Position numbers and translations under genes: made by a program | The notes under the pieces: model-generated | What the model was told of the DNA's origin: nothing | Database searches by the model: none | Seen by the model: the letters and a program-made list of their open reading frames with translations, nothing else | DNA from: Klebsiella sp. BIGb0407 | GTDB lineage: Bacteria > Pseudomonadota > Gammaproteobacteria > Enterobacterales > Enterobacteriaceae | Assembly (NCBI RefSeq): GCF_024807845.1 | Contig: NZ_JANUEQ010000001.1 | Span: 310,001-374,000 of the forward strand | Reading direction: 5' to 3' | Length of the DNA stretch: 64,000 bases | Part shown: positions 30,487 to 39,831 of the stretch, piece after piece | Position numbering within the stretch: the stretch's first letter is position 1 | Layout of the letters: each line of letters starts with the position of its first letter

Positions 30487-30626
30487 ATTTAATCTGTCTG
30501 TGAGATCTTTTTTTGAATTTTCCCGGTCCGGTATTCATCAGCCAAATTATCGCTACCTTATGCTACTGATTCCTCTCTGTTCACATGATAAACTTCTAAT
30601 AATCATACTTAGTGTCGGGTTTTTTT

Positions 30627-31640
30627 GTGCATAAAACCAAACGTGTCACGATGAAAGACGTGGCGGAACTGGCTGGGGTTTCTATCGCCACGGCGAGTCT
30701 GGTATTAAATGGTCGGGGTAAAGAGTTGCGCGTTTCAGCCGCGACGCGCGAGCGTGTGCTGCTTATTGCACAACAGCAAAAATATCAGCCCAATATTCAT
30801 GCCCGATCGCTGCGTGATGAGCGTAATCGCACCCTGACGCTGGGGCTGGTGGTGCCAGAAATGACAAACTATGGTTTTGCCGTGTTTTCATTTGAACTGG
30901 AAACCCTGTGTCGCGAAGCGGGATTACAACTCATTATCTCTTGCACCGATGAAAATCCAGCCCAGGAGACCATGGTCGTGAATAACATGATTTCCCGTCA
31001 GGTCGATGGCCTGATAGTGGCATCCTGTATGTTTTCTGATGACTTTTATCTCAAACTCAGTGAACAATTGCCGGTGGTCCTTTTCGACCGTTATATGCCA
31101 GGTAGTCAGTTACCCTGCGTACTTACCGAGTCTGTTCAATCGGTCCGAGAGTTAATCACACCTATTGCCCGTCAGTCACCCGATGAGTTCTATTTTCTCG
31201 GTGGGCCGCCGCGCCTTTCGCCTACGCGTGACCGGCTGGAGGGGTTTATTCAGGGGCTACAGCAAGCAGGCGTCACGCCACGCCCTGAATGGATTATTCA
31301 CGGAAAGTATCATTCCAGTGCCGGATACGAAATGTTTGCTGAGCTCTGTGCCAGATTAGGACGCCCGCCGAAAGCGATTTTTACCGCAGCCTGCGGTCTG
31401 CTGGAGGGGGTATTACGCTATATGCATCAGCATAATTTACCTGAAAAGCCAGTTTATCTGGCCAGTTTTGATGACCACTACCTCTATGACTCACTCTCAT
31501 TGCCGATCGATACTGTTTCGCAGGATAATCGTCAGCTGGCATTGCGTTGTTATACTCTGATAACTCAGCTTATTCAGGGGGAAACGCCGGAGAGACTTCA
31601 TACCAGCCTGCCTGCCAGTATTAAAAGACGTATCCGTTAA
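30627..31640 (+). CDS. scrR: LacI-family sucrose operon repressor ScrR
   Basis: A 337-residue LacI-family repressor that matches Klebsiella ScrR over most of its length, for example [15 protein letters not shown] in the DNA-binding domain, [14 protein letters not shown] and [18 protein letters not shown] chose GTG at 30627 so that the protein starts as ScrR does (MKTKRVT-like); an earlier GTG at 30612 adds five residues. It should bind the two GCTAAA-N4-TTTAGC sites and respond to fructose or fructose-1-phosphate. Unlike the usual scrKYABR order, scrA and scrB are missing before it. Confidence 0.9.
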   Translation: MHKTKRVTMKDVAELAGVSIATASLVLNGRGKELRVSAATRERVLLIAQQQKYQPNIHARSLRDERNRTLTLGLVVPEMTNYGFAVFSFELETLCREAGLQLIISCTDENPAQETMVVNNMISRQVDGLIVASCMFSDDFYLKLSEQLPVVLFDRYMPGSQLPCVLTESVQSVRELITPIARQSPDEFYFLGGPPRLSPTRDRLEGFIQGLQQAGVTPRPEWIIHGKYHSSAGYEMFAELCARLGRPPKAIFTAACGLLEGVLRYMHQHNLPEKPVYLASFDDHYLYDSLSLPIDTVSQDNRQLALRCYTLITQLIQGETPERLHTSLPASIKRRIR

Positions 31641-31663
31641 TACGTTTTCTTACTAAGTATCAA

Positions 31664-32638
31664 TTAATCCGGAACCTGCGGTTTTGAAGGGGCGCTGCTA
31701 TTACGGACTAAAATCAGCAGCGCAAGCACTGCAAGACACATTCCTATAATGGTTAACAGAGACCGGTTAAGTGCCATACTCACCGCGCTGGCATCAGGTG
31801 CCAGATTAAACGCCAGGGCAATGGCCGTCAGACAAAATGACCAGCCGCCATAGCGTTTAGCCCCGATCAGCAGCATGGCAAATAACATCCCGCCAGCAAT
31901 GAAGGCATGCAGCCAGGGAACAGGTGACAGGCCAAGTAGCAGTCCACCGGTAGCCGCCCCAGCCAGAGTGCCGATACTACGGGTTTTAATGCGATAAATC
32001 GTCTGCTCTCGGGTCGGTTTCATCACGCGTAATGCGGCAGCAGGCAGCCAGCATGGGTGCGATCCGCCGCTCAGACAGGCGAGAACAGAACCTACCAGAC
32101 TGACAATCCCCATTCCGGCCGCAAAACGTAATGACAAAGGTGATATCTGTAGCGAAGGGCTGGCTTCAGTCTGAGAGTTAACAGGTAACATGACCCTGGC
32201 CAGTACGATACCCCAGACAGCACCGACACTGAAACAGAGGCTATAGAAGGCTGGGCCCGAAGCGGGTACCTGTCCGACTGAGAGAAAAAAGGTCAGCGCT
32301 GAAAGGGCTATGGGCAGGCGAAAATAGCCTTGTTTTAGTTCGCCTAACCCTTGAGCCAGTGCCGCAAGCAGTGCAAAAATAAAAAAAGAAACCGAACCCA
32401 GAGTCACAAAAACACCGATACTGGCAAACACACTAAACAGCAATGCCGAGATAGCCAGAACGGGCAGGCAGCGGCTGGCTGGCAGCAGCGGAAAAGAGAC
32501 CACCATCAGATAACTGGCAAAAGAGGCGATACTGCCATATTGAGCATAACCGCTAATGATGCCGATAAACCAGGGGAGCATTACCCCAATCGCCAGCAGC
32601 GCGGCGCGACGTATTTTCTCAGGCGTAATAGATGTCAT
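31664..32638 (-). CDS. FUSC-family inner-membrane protein
   Basis: A 324-residue integral membrane protein with two sets of short helices, typical of FUSC/YccS-type proteins (the ArAE exporter group). The second half includes RIKTRSIGTLAGAATGGLLLG, which recalls the R.R..GT..G motif of that family. Start chosen at MTSITPEKIRR, where GGAAG lies upstream. Family members are linked to efflux of aromatic acids or fusaric acid; the substrate here is unknown. A 6-base gap plus the long 5' extension overlaps suggests co-transcription with the esterase upstream. Confidence 0.65.
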   Translation of the reverse strand: MTSITPEKIRRAALLAIGVMLPWFIGIISGYAQYGSIASFASYLMVVSFPLLPASRCLPVLAISALLFSVFASIGVFVTLGSVSFFIFALLAALAQGLGELKQGYFRLPIALSALTFFLSVGQVPASGPAFYSLCFSVGAVWGIVLARVMLPVNSQTEASPSLQISPLSLRFAAGMGIVSLVGSVLACLSGGSHPCWLPAAALRVMKPTREQTIYRIKTRSIGTLAGAATGGLLLGLSPVPWLHAFIAGGMLFAMLLIGAKRYGGWSFCLTAIALAFNLAPDASAVSMALNRSLLTIIGMCLAVLALLILVRNSSAPSKPQVPD

Positions 32639-32674
32639 AGTACTTCCGGGGTTCATCACATACATCAACTGTGT

Positions 32675-33712
32675 TTACAGATTATCTCTGGCATCTGAGG
32701 TTAATACTGTATTTTTCTGTATTGTAGTCCCCAGATTGGTTTTAAACCAGTCTACTACGTGATTGATAACAGCGGGTTGATACCATTGAATATCCCCGTG
32801 TTCCGCGCCTTCCAGCAGAAGATATTCCACGGGACTATTCTCTTTTTTTAGCGCCTGATATAGCTGTGCACTTTGCAGAGGAGAAACTAAAGCGTCTTTG
32901 CTGCCATGCATGATCAGAAATGGGGGTTTAGTACCATGGATATAATTAACTGGGCTGGCGACAAGCGCTTTTTGTTTATCGCTGTGGATTGCTGCGCCGG
33001 CAAAATCACGGAAAGCGCTGCCATTGATCAAGAGTGCTTCGGTTGATGATACTGACTCATGCACCTTTTGTACGTTTTCAGGAAAACCTTCACCAATCGT
33101 CAGCAGGTTAGAAATACCATATAACGTCGCTACGGCTTGTACGTCAGAAGACTGTTCAGGATAATCCCCTTTATCAAAAACAGTATCACCATTAGTGGTG
33201 CCCAGCATTTGAGCCAGCCATCCACCGGCAGAATCACCCAGCACGCCGATTTTGTTTACATCTATACCGTACTGCTCTGCGTTTGCCCGTAAGTAACGAA
33301 CGGCCGCTTTAGCATCTGTTACCGGGGCCGGGAACACATCGGGTATAACGCGATATTCCACAGCAGCGACGACAAATCCAGCTTTAGCGAGCGCCATCCG
33401 CATATCAATAAATTTATTATAATCAGCGGAGGTGAAACCCCCGCCAGGGAAGTAAAGGATGGCTGGTTTTTTGTCTGCGTTACGCGGAATTAATAAATCC
33501 ATATGCAGTGCACGCGCAGAACGTGTCGTGATAACCTGCTTATAGATAACACCATTTATACTGTCAGTTTGCCCCTGAACATTGTCTACGTTAATGACCT
33601 TAGCCCCTTCAACAAAACCGGGAAGGTGAGTGTTTGCCGCGTGACTTCCCGTCGAAAGCGCACCGATTAACAGACCGCTGGTAAGAGTGAGGGTATTTAA
33701 TTTCATGCGCAT
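32675..33712 (-). CDS. Secreted alpha/beta-hydrolase (BD-FAE / esterase-lipase type)
   Basis: A 345-residue protein with a signal peptide (LTSGLLIGALSTGSHA). The hydrolase domain has the oxyanion motif PGGGF, the nucleophile elbow GDSAGG, the acid in HGSKDALVSP and the catalytic His in EGAEHGD. The likely role is ester hydrolysis in the periplasm, on a carboxyl or acetyl ester; the substrate is unknown. MKLNTLT two codons in is an alternative start. It lies directly before the FUSC gene on the same strand. Confidence 0.8.
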   Translation of the reverse strand: MRMKLNTLTLTSGLLIGALSTGSHAANTHLPGFVEGAKVINVDNVQGQTDSINGVIYKQVITTRSARALHMDLLIPRNADKKPAILYFPGGGFTSADYNKFIDMRMALAKAGFVVAAVEYRVIPDVFPAPVTDAKAAVRYLRANAEQYGIDVNKIGVLGDSAGGWLAQMLGTTNGDTVFDKGDYPEQSSDVQAVATLYGISNLLTIGEGFPENVQKVHESVSSTEALLINGSAFRDFAGAAIHSDKQKALVASPVNYIHGTKPPFLIMHGSKDALVSPLQSAQLYQALKKENSPVEYLLLEGAEHGDIQWYQPAVINHVVDWFKTNLGTTIQKNTVLTSDARDNL

Positions 33713-33767
33713 CGATATCCTGAGAATTGAATTATAAAGAGAATTGACTATTTACCTGAATGCCTGA

Positions 33768-34481
33768 CTAATTTATCAATGCCCTCCATCCATATGAAAA
33801 CGGCACAACAAACAGTAATGCGGGTAAAAAATTGACTACCGAGAATATTTTAATCTGGGCGATACGGAATCCGACGGCCACCATAATGATTCCGCCACAG
33901 GCGGAGAAATCAGCGAAAGCGGCTTCATCCATATAAGGCATAATCCAGAGTGCTAACCCAAATAATGCACTTTGGATCAGTAATTGAGGCACAGCGATTG
34001 TCACCAGCGTAATTCCCAGCGAAATTGAAAAGATCATGGCAGTAAAGAAATCCATCATCGATTTAATCAGTAAGAGTTGATAGTTGCCGTTCAATCCCTC
34101 AGTCAGGGCGCCGACAATACCTAGGCCACTGGCACAAAACAGCACTAACATAGCGGTAAATTCTTGAGCGAACTCGGTGGGAGGAAGGGGGCTGCGAGTG
34201 GTGATAATGCGTGCCATGCCATGCTGAACTTTTCCGGCCGCCCATTTTACGCCGCGCTCCAGAGAAAACAGTTCACCGAACGTTGTGCCAAGTATTAATG
34301 CAAAAATCACAGCGGGCATGTTGTGTACTTTTATCACCATGACAATGCCGATTGAAATTGACGCCAGGGCAAAAGTTGCAGGTAATCCCTCGCGTAGTCG
34401 TTGTGGAACATAGCGTGCACAAAAAACGCCTAATATTCCCCCAGCGATAATTGCGGCACTATTTATCCAGGGTCCTACCAT
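33768..34481 (-). CDS. DUF554-family inner-membrane protein (YqgA/YdfK-like)
   Basis: A 237-residue membrane protein with about seven helices. It starts MVGPWINSAAIIAGGILG and contains FCASGLGIVGALTEG and LIKSMMDFFTAMIFSISLGI, which are typical of DUF554 and resemble E. coli YqgA. A weak GGAG precedes the ATG (CCGGAGAAAATT). A PadR regulator is divergent from it, 245 bases away. Its function is unknown. Confidence 0.82.
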   Translation of the reverse strand: MVGPWINSAAIIAGGILGVFCARYVPQRLREGLPATFALASISIGIVMVIKVHNMPAVIFALILGTTFGELFSLERGVKWAAGKVQHGMARIITTRSPLPPTEFAQEFTAMLVLFCASGLGIVGALTEGLNGNYQLLLIKSMMDFFTAMIFSISLGITLVTIAVPQLLIQSALFGLALWIMPYMDEAAFADFSACGGIIMVAVGFRIAQIKIFSVVNFLPALLFVVPFSYGWRALIN

Positions 34482-34726
34482 AATTTTCTCCGGAGTTAGC
34501 TGAGAGCGAATTTAATGGGACATGTTATTTCCACGGATAAGGCATCCCGGAACGCACATCTGTTTTTTATTGAATGAAGAACACTGGAACAAGGGTATGC
34601 GCCACAAATAAACATGTCAATATTTACATGTTTACCTATGAATGTTAATTCACATGTGGCATTGATTTGTCTGACAGGATCCGCTTTGTTATGCTACGAA
34701 AATGTTTATGACAGCGGATAGTGATA

Positions 34727-35275
34727 ATGAGAGTACTCAAGTACGCCATTCTGGGTTTGTTAAACCGAAAATCCATGACCGGGTATGATATTAACAAGGA
34801 ATTCAACTATGAGTTGTCAGAGTTCTGGCATGCTAAACACAGTCAGATTTACACGGAATTGAAGAAACTGCATGAAGAAGGCTTAGTCTATTATAGTGTT
34901 GAAATTACAGGGGAAATACTCGAAAAAAAACAGTACTCAATCACTGGTAGTGGAAAGGATGATCTAATCCGATGGTTGCACAAAGACGAGCCCATCGAGA
35001 AGACGGCGAAAGATGTGTTCCGTGTCCGTATGTATTTTTCGAATAATCTGGATCTCAGCTCCCGTATTAGTTTACTGGAAAGCCAGAAAATGCAGCACAG
35101 GCGACGACTGAACCAACTGCTAAAAACGGCAGAACAGTATTCGCAAGTTCCATGTCATGACAGCGATCGTTTCGGTGATTTTATTGTGCTGGAAAGCGCC
35201 ATTATTCGTGAAGAGGGCATTTTGAGCTGGCTTGATAAATGCATCGGTTATTGCCTGGATGCACAGAAAAAGTAA
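34727..35275 (+). CDS. PadR-family transcriptional regulator
   Basis: A 182-residue regulator. The N-terminal PadR winged helix reads LKYAILGLLNRKSMTGYDINKEF, SQIYTELKKLHEEGLV and KKQYSITGSGKDDL; the C-terminal Vir-like helical domain covers residues ~95-180. I chose ATG at 34727 over GTG at 34721, since GCGGA lies 9 bases upstream. PadR proteins often answer to phenolic acids or drugs. It probably acts on its own promoter and on the divergent DUF554 gene. Confidence 0.85.
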   Translation: MRVLKYAILGLLNRKSMTGYDINKEFNYELSEFWHAKHSQIYTELKKLHEEGLVYYSVEITGEILEKKQYSITGSGKDDLIRWLHKDEPIEKTAKDVFRVRMYFSNNLDLSSRISLLESQKMQHRRRLNQLLKTAEQYSQVPCHDSDRFGDFIVLESAIIREEGILSWLDKCIGYCLDAQKK

Positions 35276-35280
35276 TGTTC

Positions 35281-35679
35281 TTAATCGACCGTTTGCCAGG
35301 CTCTATTCTGCAATACCACCCGATAGCCATCACCATCCTCAAAACTCGCTCCCGCGCGATCCCAGTAAGGGTTAAATGATTCAACACGGCTGAATCCGGC
35401 TGCAACCATGTTGCTGCAACGGATTTCCCATGCTGCTGTTTCGGGAATATATAGCACCAGCAAATCTTCATCAGAGGGAGAGGGAGTGACGGGATGATGA
35501 TGACATTGAGTGAATTCAAGATGCCAGCTAAGGCCTGCACGGCCTAGCATATAACCACTGAAACCATCATGATCGTTAAACTCTCCGATAGCTTCCAAAT
35601 CAAGTCCCTGACAATACATATCACGACTACGTAGCAAATGACTCACTGGGCGCGCAATGCGCAGGTGATAAAAATCCAT
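35281..35679 (-). CDS. VOC-family (glyoxalase/bleomycin resistance-like) protein
   Basis: A 132-residue single-domain VOC protein: FYHLRIARPVSHLLRSRDMYCQGLDLE at the N-terminus (core: RIARPVS), SWHLEFTQ, and the C-terminal FEDGDGYRVVLQN. It resembles the YycE type. Metal-dependent enzyme or binding protein; substrate unknown. It is convergent with the PadR gene, with 5 bases between stop codons, and lacks an obvious partner. Confidence 0.78.
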   Translation of the reverse strand: MDFYHLRIARPVSHLLRSRDMYCQGLDLEAIGEFNDHDGFSGYMLGRAGLSWHLEFTQCHHHPVTPSPSDEDLLVLYIPETAAWEIRCSNMVAAGFSRVESFNPYWDRAGASFEDGDGYRVVLQNRAWQTVD

Positions 35680-35904
35680 ATATCCCTCACTTAATAACAG
35701 GCTGACCTGAATTCTGGATTAATATCAGATATTTTCCTTCGGGTATCAATATATCGATGCTGAGATGGTTGAGGTTTGGCACGATGTAACAAATAAAATG
35801 ACTGACTGTGTTTATCTGTTAATAAATCGTTTTTTGCAAGAAATAAGCTGTCGATTTACTGAAACTGCTCTATTGATTCAATAATCACTCTATAAGGATG
35901 GAGT

Positions 35905-36192
35905 ATGAATACTACAGGGCATTTTATTACTGCAAAAATTCTGGTTAATCCGCAGTGGACTGTCGAAGAAGGGAAAATCGCCATTGAAACCTATTGCCAG
36001 GAGATGCAACAGGAATCAGGTTGTAATCAGGCTCTGGCATTACAGGATAATATCCAGCCACGGTGTTTTATACTGTGGGAACATTACGAAAGCCAGGCGG
36101 CTCATCAGCAGCATTTCACCCAGCCACATACCCATGCGTTTATCAAAGCGGGTTGGGTGAGTCTGGTTGAGGTGGTCGAAACTACACGCTGA
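35905..36192 (+). CDS. Antibiotic biosynthesis monooxygenase (ABM) domain protein
   Basis: A 95-residue single ABM domain of the ferredoxin-like fold: TAKILVNPQWTVEEGK, NQALALQDNIQPRCFILWEHYESQAAHQQHF (core FILWEHYES..A...H) and the C-terminal VEVVE strand. Such proteins are dimers and either oxygenases or YgiN-like quinol enzymes; function unknown. AAGGATGGAGT precedes the ATG. It is the last intact gene before the accessory region. Confidence 0.75.
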   Translation: MNTTGHFITAKILVNPQWTVEEGKIAIETYCQEMQQESGCNQALALQDNIQPRCFILWEHYESQAAHQQHFTQPHTHAFIKAGWVSLVEVVETTR

Positions 36193-37254
36193 GCCTTTCG
36201 CTATTTTGAACGGTGTGGGGATATGGCCTCACCCGTTTTATAAAGACGTTACTACTGCACTGTGCATCTTATAATAAATGCAGGCGTCTTATTCCTCCCC
36301 ACATTTTTACTGCTTTTGCATACATATTATTACCAGATAATTGATGTATCATTTTAAACCATGCATATTGAATCAAATCAATAATGGGTCATTGATTCAC
36401 AATGATCTGCCTATTTTATTCATTTCAATATATACCCATCATCATTGAAGATGCTTGATTTCGAACATAATGAGGATCATGCCTCCCGCCATGAAGATAT
36501 GAATCACTTATGGATGGATACGTGAAGGGTATGAAAAACTTGCGAAAATAACAGGGAGTTGGACACATTTTAATATTCTGAGGGCTTTAAATCTGAGTGA
36601 TCTTAGCAAGACAATCATTAATGATTACAAAACAATTAATGATATAAAGTATATCCCTCAGCCAACGGTGATACTAAAAAGTACCTGACTCGTAAAAACA
36701 GGATTGACAACGAGTACTATATTCCACCAGAAACGTTTACGCTTGATCATTCTGGTACCGCGAGACTGAACGAAGGGGAAAGGTCACAACCGGGAAATAT
36801 CGTGATTCTTACACGCGATCATTTATGCGCTATATCTCATTTTTAAATTAATTTTAAAAAAGCGTTTTTTTATATTTCTGTCTTTTTTTGCACTGTCGCA
36901 TTTTCAGAAAACTAATGGTTAACAGTATCCCGCTATTCCATAAGGGATAATTACAGTGATTAGGAGTTTTCTTGTTAATCATATAAATGATATGATTTTT
37001 TTAACGCTTTAATCAGTAAAATTATGTTACATAAATTCATTTCCAATCCCCCTACTAGCATTTCTACACTCCTGTTTATCAGTCCTTGCTGTCAGTGTTT
37101 TATATCGGCAAGTAATTCATAGGCGCCATGTAAATTTTGACAATAAAGCAATTTTTCTTATTTTTTATCTTAACTTGATAAAATTAGCAGGATCATTTTC
37201 TCTTTGTTTTCTTAAGGATCATGGACGTTTCCATAACATAGAACAGGGATAGCT
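36193..37254. other. Gene-poor stretch with decayed coding remnants at the edge of the accessory region
   Basis: About 1 kb with no intact gene. It holds one decayed coding stretch (36503-36846) and the AT-rich upstream region of the broken tssB gene (36850-37254), with AAGGAT and CAGGGATAGC before its ATG. The TATACCC-TCAT sequence at 36430 resembles the palindromic repeat ends but does not continue as one. Confidence 0.45.
36503..36846 (+). pseudogene. Decayed ORF remnants of unknown family
   Basis: Two consecutive open stretches with protein-like composition. The first reads ITYGWIREGYEKLAKITG... and continues to QPTVILKST then stop. The second starts LTRKNRIDNEYYIPPETFTL and ends ILTRDHLCAISHF. 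Neither has a start codon with a ribosome-binding site and I do not recognise the family. Their position just before tssB suggests remains of a neighbouring accessory gene. Confidence 0.35.
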
Positions 37255-37425
37255 ATGTCTAATTCTTATCAGTCCGAAATATCTAAAGCGCGTGTCAATA
37301 TCCAGCTGAGTTTGCACAGAAGCAAATCACAGCAGAAAGTAGAATTGTCTCTCAAGCTTATGGTCGTCGGGGATTACAGCAACGGTACCGACGAACGTCC
37401 GGTATCCCGCATAACCACCCGATAG
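37255..37425 (+). pseudogene. tssB: Truncated T6SS sheath protein TssB (VipA), N-terminal fragment
   Basis: The first ~51 codons match the TssB/VipA N-terminus: KARVNIQLSLH, QQKVELSLKLMVVGDYSNG and DERPVS. After DERPVS the frame leaves the family (RITTR, stop) where TssB would read EREKVNI. A full TssB has about 160-170 residues, so some two thirds is missing. AGGGATAGCT precedes the ATG. The break marks the left border of the foreign insert. No other T6SS gene lies in this window. Confidence 0.8.
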
Positions 37426-37466
37426 TCAGTCCTTGCGAGCTGCGGGGTTTCGTAATCTTTCCCTGG
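37425..37466 (+). repeat. Left copy of the imperfect direct repeat flanking the insert
   Basis: This 42-bp stretch starts GTCAGTCCTTGCG and ends TCGTAATCTTTCCCTG(G). The same two blocks, with a diverged middle and one base fewer, occur at 46955-46995 in the same orientation. It overlaps the end of the tssB fragment. Confidence 0.7.
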
Positions 37467-37522
37467 CCGCATGAGCGTGGGATTTTGTTTGTTCTAAAAT
37501 TTATAAAAAGGAGTTCGATCTC

Positions 37523-38835
37523 ATGGATTGTATAAGGGAAACACGTGTTGGCAATGTGCTGTCGGGATGGAATCACTTATCAGTAGTTGGGCCGATCAAT
37601 GTGCAGAACACTGCCGGTGCGCGTATTCAATTGTCGTCGGGTGAATGGTGTGATGATTACATTATGGGTTGGGGCTCTTGTCTGTTGGGGCACGACAGCC
37701 CTGTCATCAAAAACTCCATCGTTAAAGCATTGGAGCGAGGTTTTCTCCAGCAATATGAAACCGATGAGCATCGTCTATTAAGCGAGAAATTTTGTGCGAT
37801 TGTACCTTGCGCCGAAAAGTTGCGACTCGTGAACTCCGGCCTAGAGGCTACCATGTATGCAACGCGTATTGCTCGTGCCGTTACTGGCAGACGCATCATC
37901 ATAAAGTTTGAAGGCCATTTTCATGGGCTCAATGACTCTCTGACCTGGAACGTGGATTCCTCACCGCGCTCTGGAGAAGTATTGGTGGGGGGGAGCTGGA
38001 GAGTCTGTCTGGCACTGTAGGTATTCCGGGCGAATTCGGAAAATTAACGGTAGCGGTTTCATGGAACGATCTTGAAGCACTGGAGAATGTTTTTGAAAAG
38101 TACAAGGACGATGTGGCAGGCGTGATTCTGGAACCTGTCGCTTTGAACATTGGTTGCATCAAACCGGACGAAGGCTTTCTGAAAAGCTTACGGTCACTGA
38201 CGATACGGCATGGTGCTCTGTTGATTTTCGACGAAGTGCTGACCGGATTTCGTGGAAATATCGGTGGTGCGCAGAAGGATTTCGGTGTCATTCCAGACAT
38301 AGCTACGTTCGGCAAAGCGTTCGGCTGTGGAATGCCGATCGCTGGAATTGCCGGTACAGCCGAGTACATGGACGTTATCTCACCGCGCGGTCCGGTACAG
38401 ATCAGCGGTACCAATACGGGACGATATCTTTCCGTGTCCGCCGCGCTTGCAGCCATTGATCACCTGCAGGACGGGGTAGTGCATCGGCATATTGCCAGCC
38501 TAGAGTCTCGCTTAAAATCGGAACTAAGGGATGTTTTCGATAAAAATCGGATACCGTGTTATATCGAGGGTTATGGTGGGCGAATAGGTGTCCACATCGG
38601 GACTTCCGAGCGTCCCCGCACAATGAAGCAGATAGAAGGTTTCTACCCGATCAAGTTTGCCCAGAAGTTGTTTGCACTATTGTCCCGTGAATATAATTTG
38701 TACGGTTTTTTGATGCCGCTTGGCTATTGTCCAGAGCCTGTGACTCTTAGCGCGTCGCATACGCTAGAAATGATATCAGGTGCCTGTGAGCGACTAGATT
38801 CTGCGCTGAAGAGGGTTCAATTCGATGGAGAATAA
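37523..38835 (+). CDS. Class-III PLP aminotransferase (glutamate-1-semialdehyde aminomutase-like), interrupted at a G7 run
   Basis: Two frames (37523-38020 and up to 38835) read as one 437-residue class-III aminotransferase if a -1 step occurs at the G7 run 37987-37993. Before it: WGSCLLGHDSP and NSGLEATMYATRIARA (cofactor region). After it: FDEVLTGFRG and the PLP-lysine motif ATFGKAFGCGMPIAG (Lys about residue 265). The layout G GGG GGG fits a -1 slippery heptamer, but a one-base deletion or a sequencing error is equally possible. AAAGGAG precedes the ATG. It opens the operon and overlaps the GNAT gene. Relatives act on amino acids and on sugars or cyclitols; substrate unknown. Confidence 0.8.
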
Positions 38836-39328
38836 ACTTGGTCAAGATATTTGCATTCGCCGATTCACGAAGTCTGACATGCCAGCAGTCTTGGCACTAA
38901 TCTCCCAGATTGCCTCCTGCGAGGATCTTACTGAGTCTGCCGGACAGCAATTTTCAAATGAGCTTGATGATCCGAAACATAATGGTGGCCGTTTTGTCGC
39001 CGATCTTGGTGATAGGTTGATAGGGACTATGGGCTGCACCCAAGGACCCATCCCATCGAAAAATGTCTTATGGGCAGATTGGTTAATCGTTGATAGTGAT
39101 TACCGTCGATATGGCATCGCTTCGTTGTTATATGCTGAAATTGAAAAATATGCGTTGAAACATGAAAAGACTTGCCTGTGCCTTGACATTGGCAATATAG
39201 ACAGAGAACGAGCCGCGTATCGCTTTCATTTGCGTAATGGTTTTCAAATCGTCGGACAACTTCCAGATTATTGGGGCGATTTTGAACATTTGAACATTAT
39301 GGCTAAGCCTCTAATCTCAAAGGAATGA
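38825..39328 (+). CDS. GNAT-family N-acetyltransferase of the island operon
   Basis: A 167-residue GNAT. After an N-terminal ICIRRFTKSDMPAVLALI, the acetyl-CoA motif reads VDSDYRRYGIASLLYAEIEKYA (key R-R-Y-G-I-A), followed by YRFHLRNGFQIVG. It overlaps the aminotransferase by 11 bases, so it is co-translated. Acetylation of an amino group on the pathway product or intermediate, or self-protection by acetylation, are both plausible; neither can be chosen from sequence. Confidence 0.8.
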   Translation: MENKLGQDICIRRFTKSDMPAVLALISQIASCEDLTESAGQQFSNELDDPKHNGGRFVADLGDRLIGTMGCTQGPIPSKNVLWADWLIVDSDYRRYGIASLLYAEIEKYALKHEKTCLCLDIGNIDRERAAYRFHLRNGFQIVGQLPDYWGDFEHLNIMAKPLISKE

Positions 39329-39335
39329 ATTTATC

Positions 39336-39818
39336 ATGGGTGTTTTAAAAGATATTATTGCATTGCAGGATGAGGCCGTTTATTGTCGCGAAAAAGGCTT
39401 GACCATAGGGCTTTGTCACGGCTGTTTCGATATCGTTCATCCGGGGCATATTTATCATCTGCAGCGCGCCAGGACGATGGTTGATCGACTGTTCGTATCC
39501 GTCACCGCAGACGAGTACGTGAACAAAGGTGTAGACCGACCGGTATTTCCCGAACGAAAACGCGCGGAGTTCCTTGCTTCAATTCGTTATTGCGATCACG
39601 TCATTGTAAACCATACGGCAACTGCCGAACTCATTATCAAGAAGCTACGCCCCAATCTGTACTTCAAGGGTGCGGATTACATTGATGGATCGGATATCAG
39701 GCTTCAGGTGGAACGAGCACTGGTTGAAAGTGAAGGTGGGCGGATGATTCTGACGGACAACAAAATATTCGACTCGACTTCTAGAATCGCCAAGCTGGTC
39801 ATGTCAACGAGCAAGTGA
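39336..39818 (+). CDS. HldE/RfaE2-type nucleotidyltransferase (sugar or polyol phosphate activation)
   Basis: A 160-residue cytidylyltransferase-like protein. The nucleotide-binding GLCHGCFDIVHPGHIYHL carries the HxGH motif (HPGH), and the C-terminal signature FDSTSRIAKLV resembles the STT..I motif of RfaE/HldE. The family transfers AMP or CMP to sugar phosphates, such as heptose-1-phosphate, or to glycerol phosphate. It has no fused kinase domain. It follows the GNAT by 7 bases. It probably activates the sugar unit of the product. Confidence 0.85.
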   Translation: MGVLKDIIALQDEAVYCREKGLTIGLCHGCFDIVHPGHIYHLQRARTMVDRLFVSVTADEYVNKGVDRPVFPERKRAEFLASIRYCDHVIVNHTATAELIIKKLRPNLYFKGADYIDGSDIRLQVERALVESEGGRMILTDNKIFDSTSRIAKLVMSTSK

Positions 39819-39831
39819 CGGGTAATCAACC

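Noticed and set aside
36428..36455. TATACCCATCATCATTGAAG as a further copy of the palindromic repeat
   Set aside because: Only the first few bases resemble the repeat end; no inner arms or right end follow.
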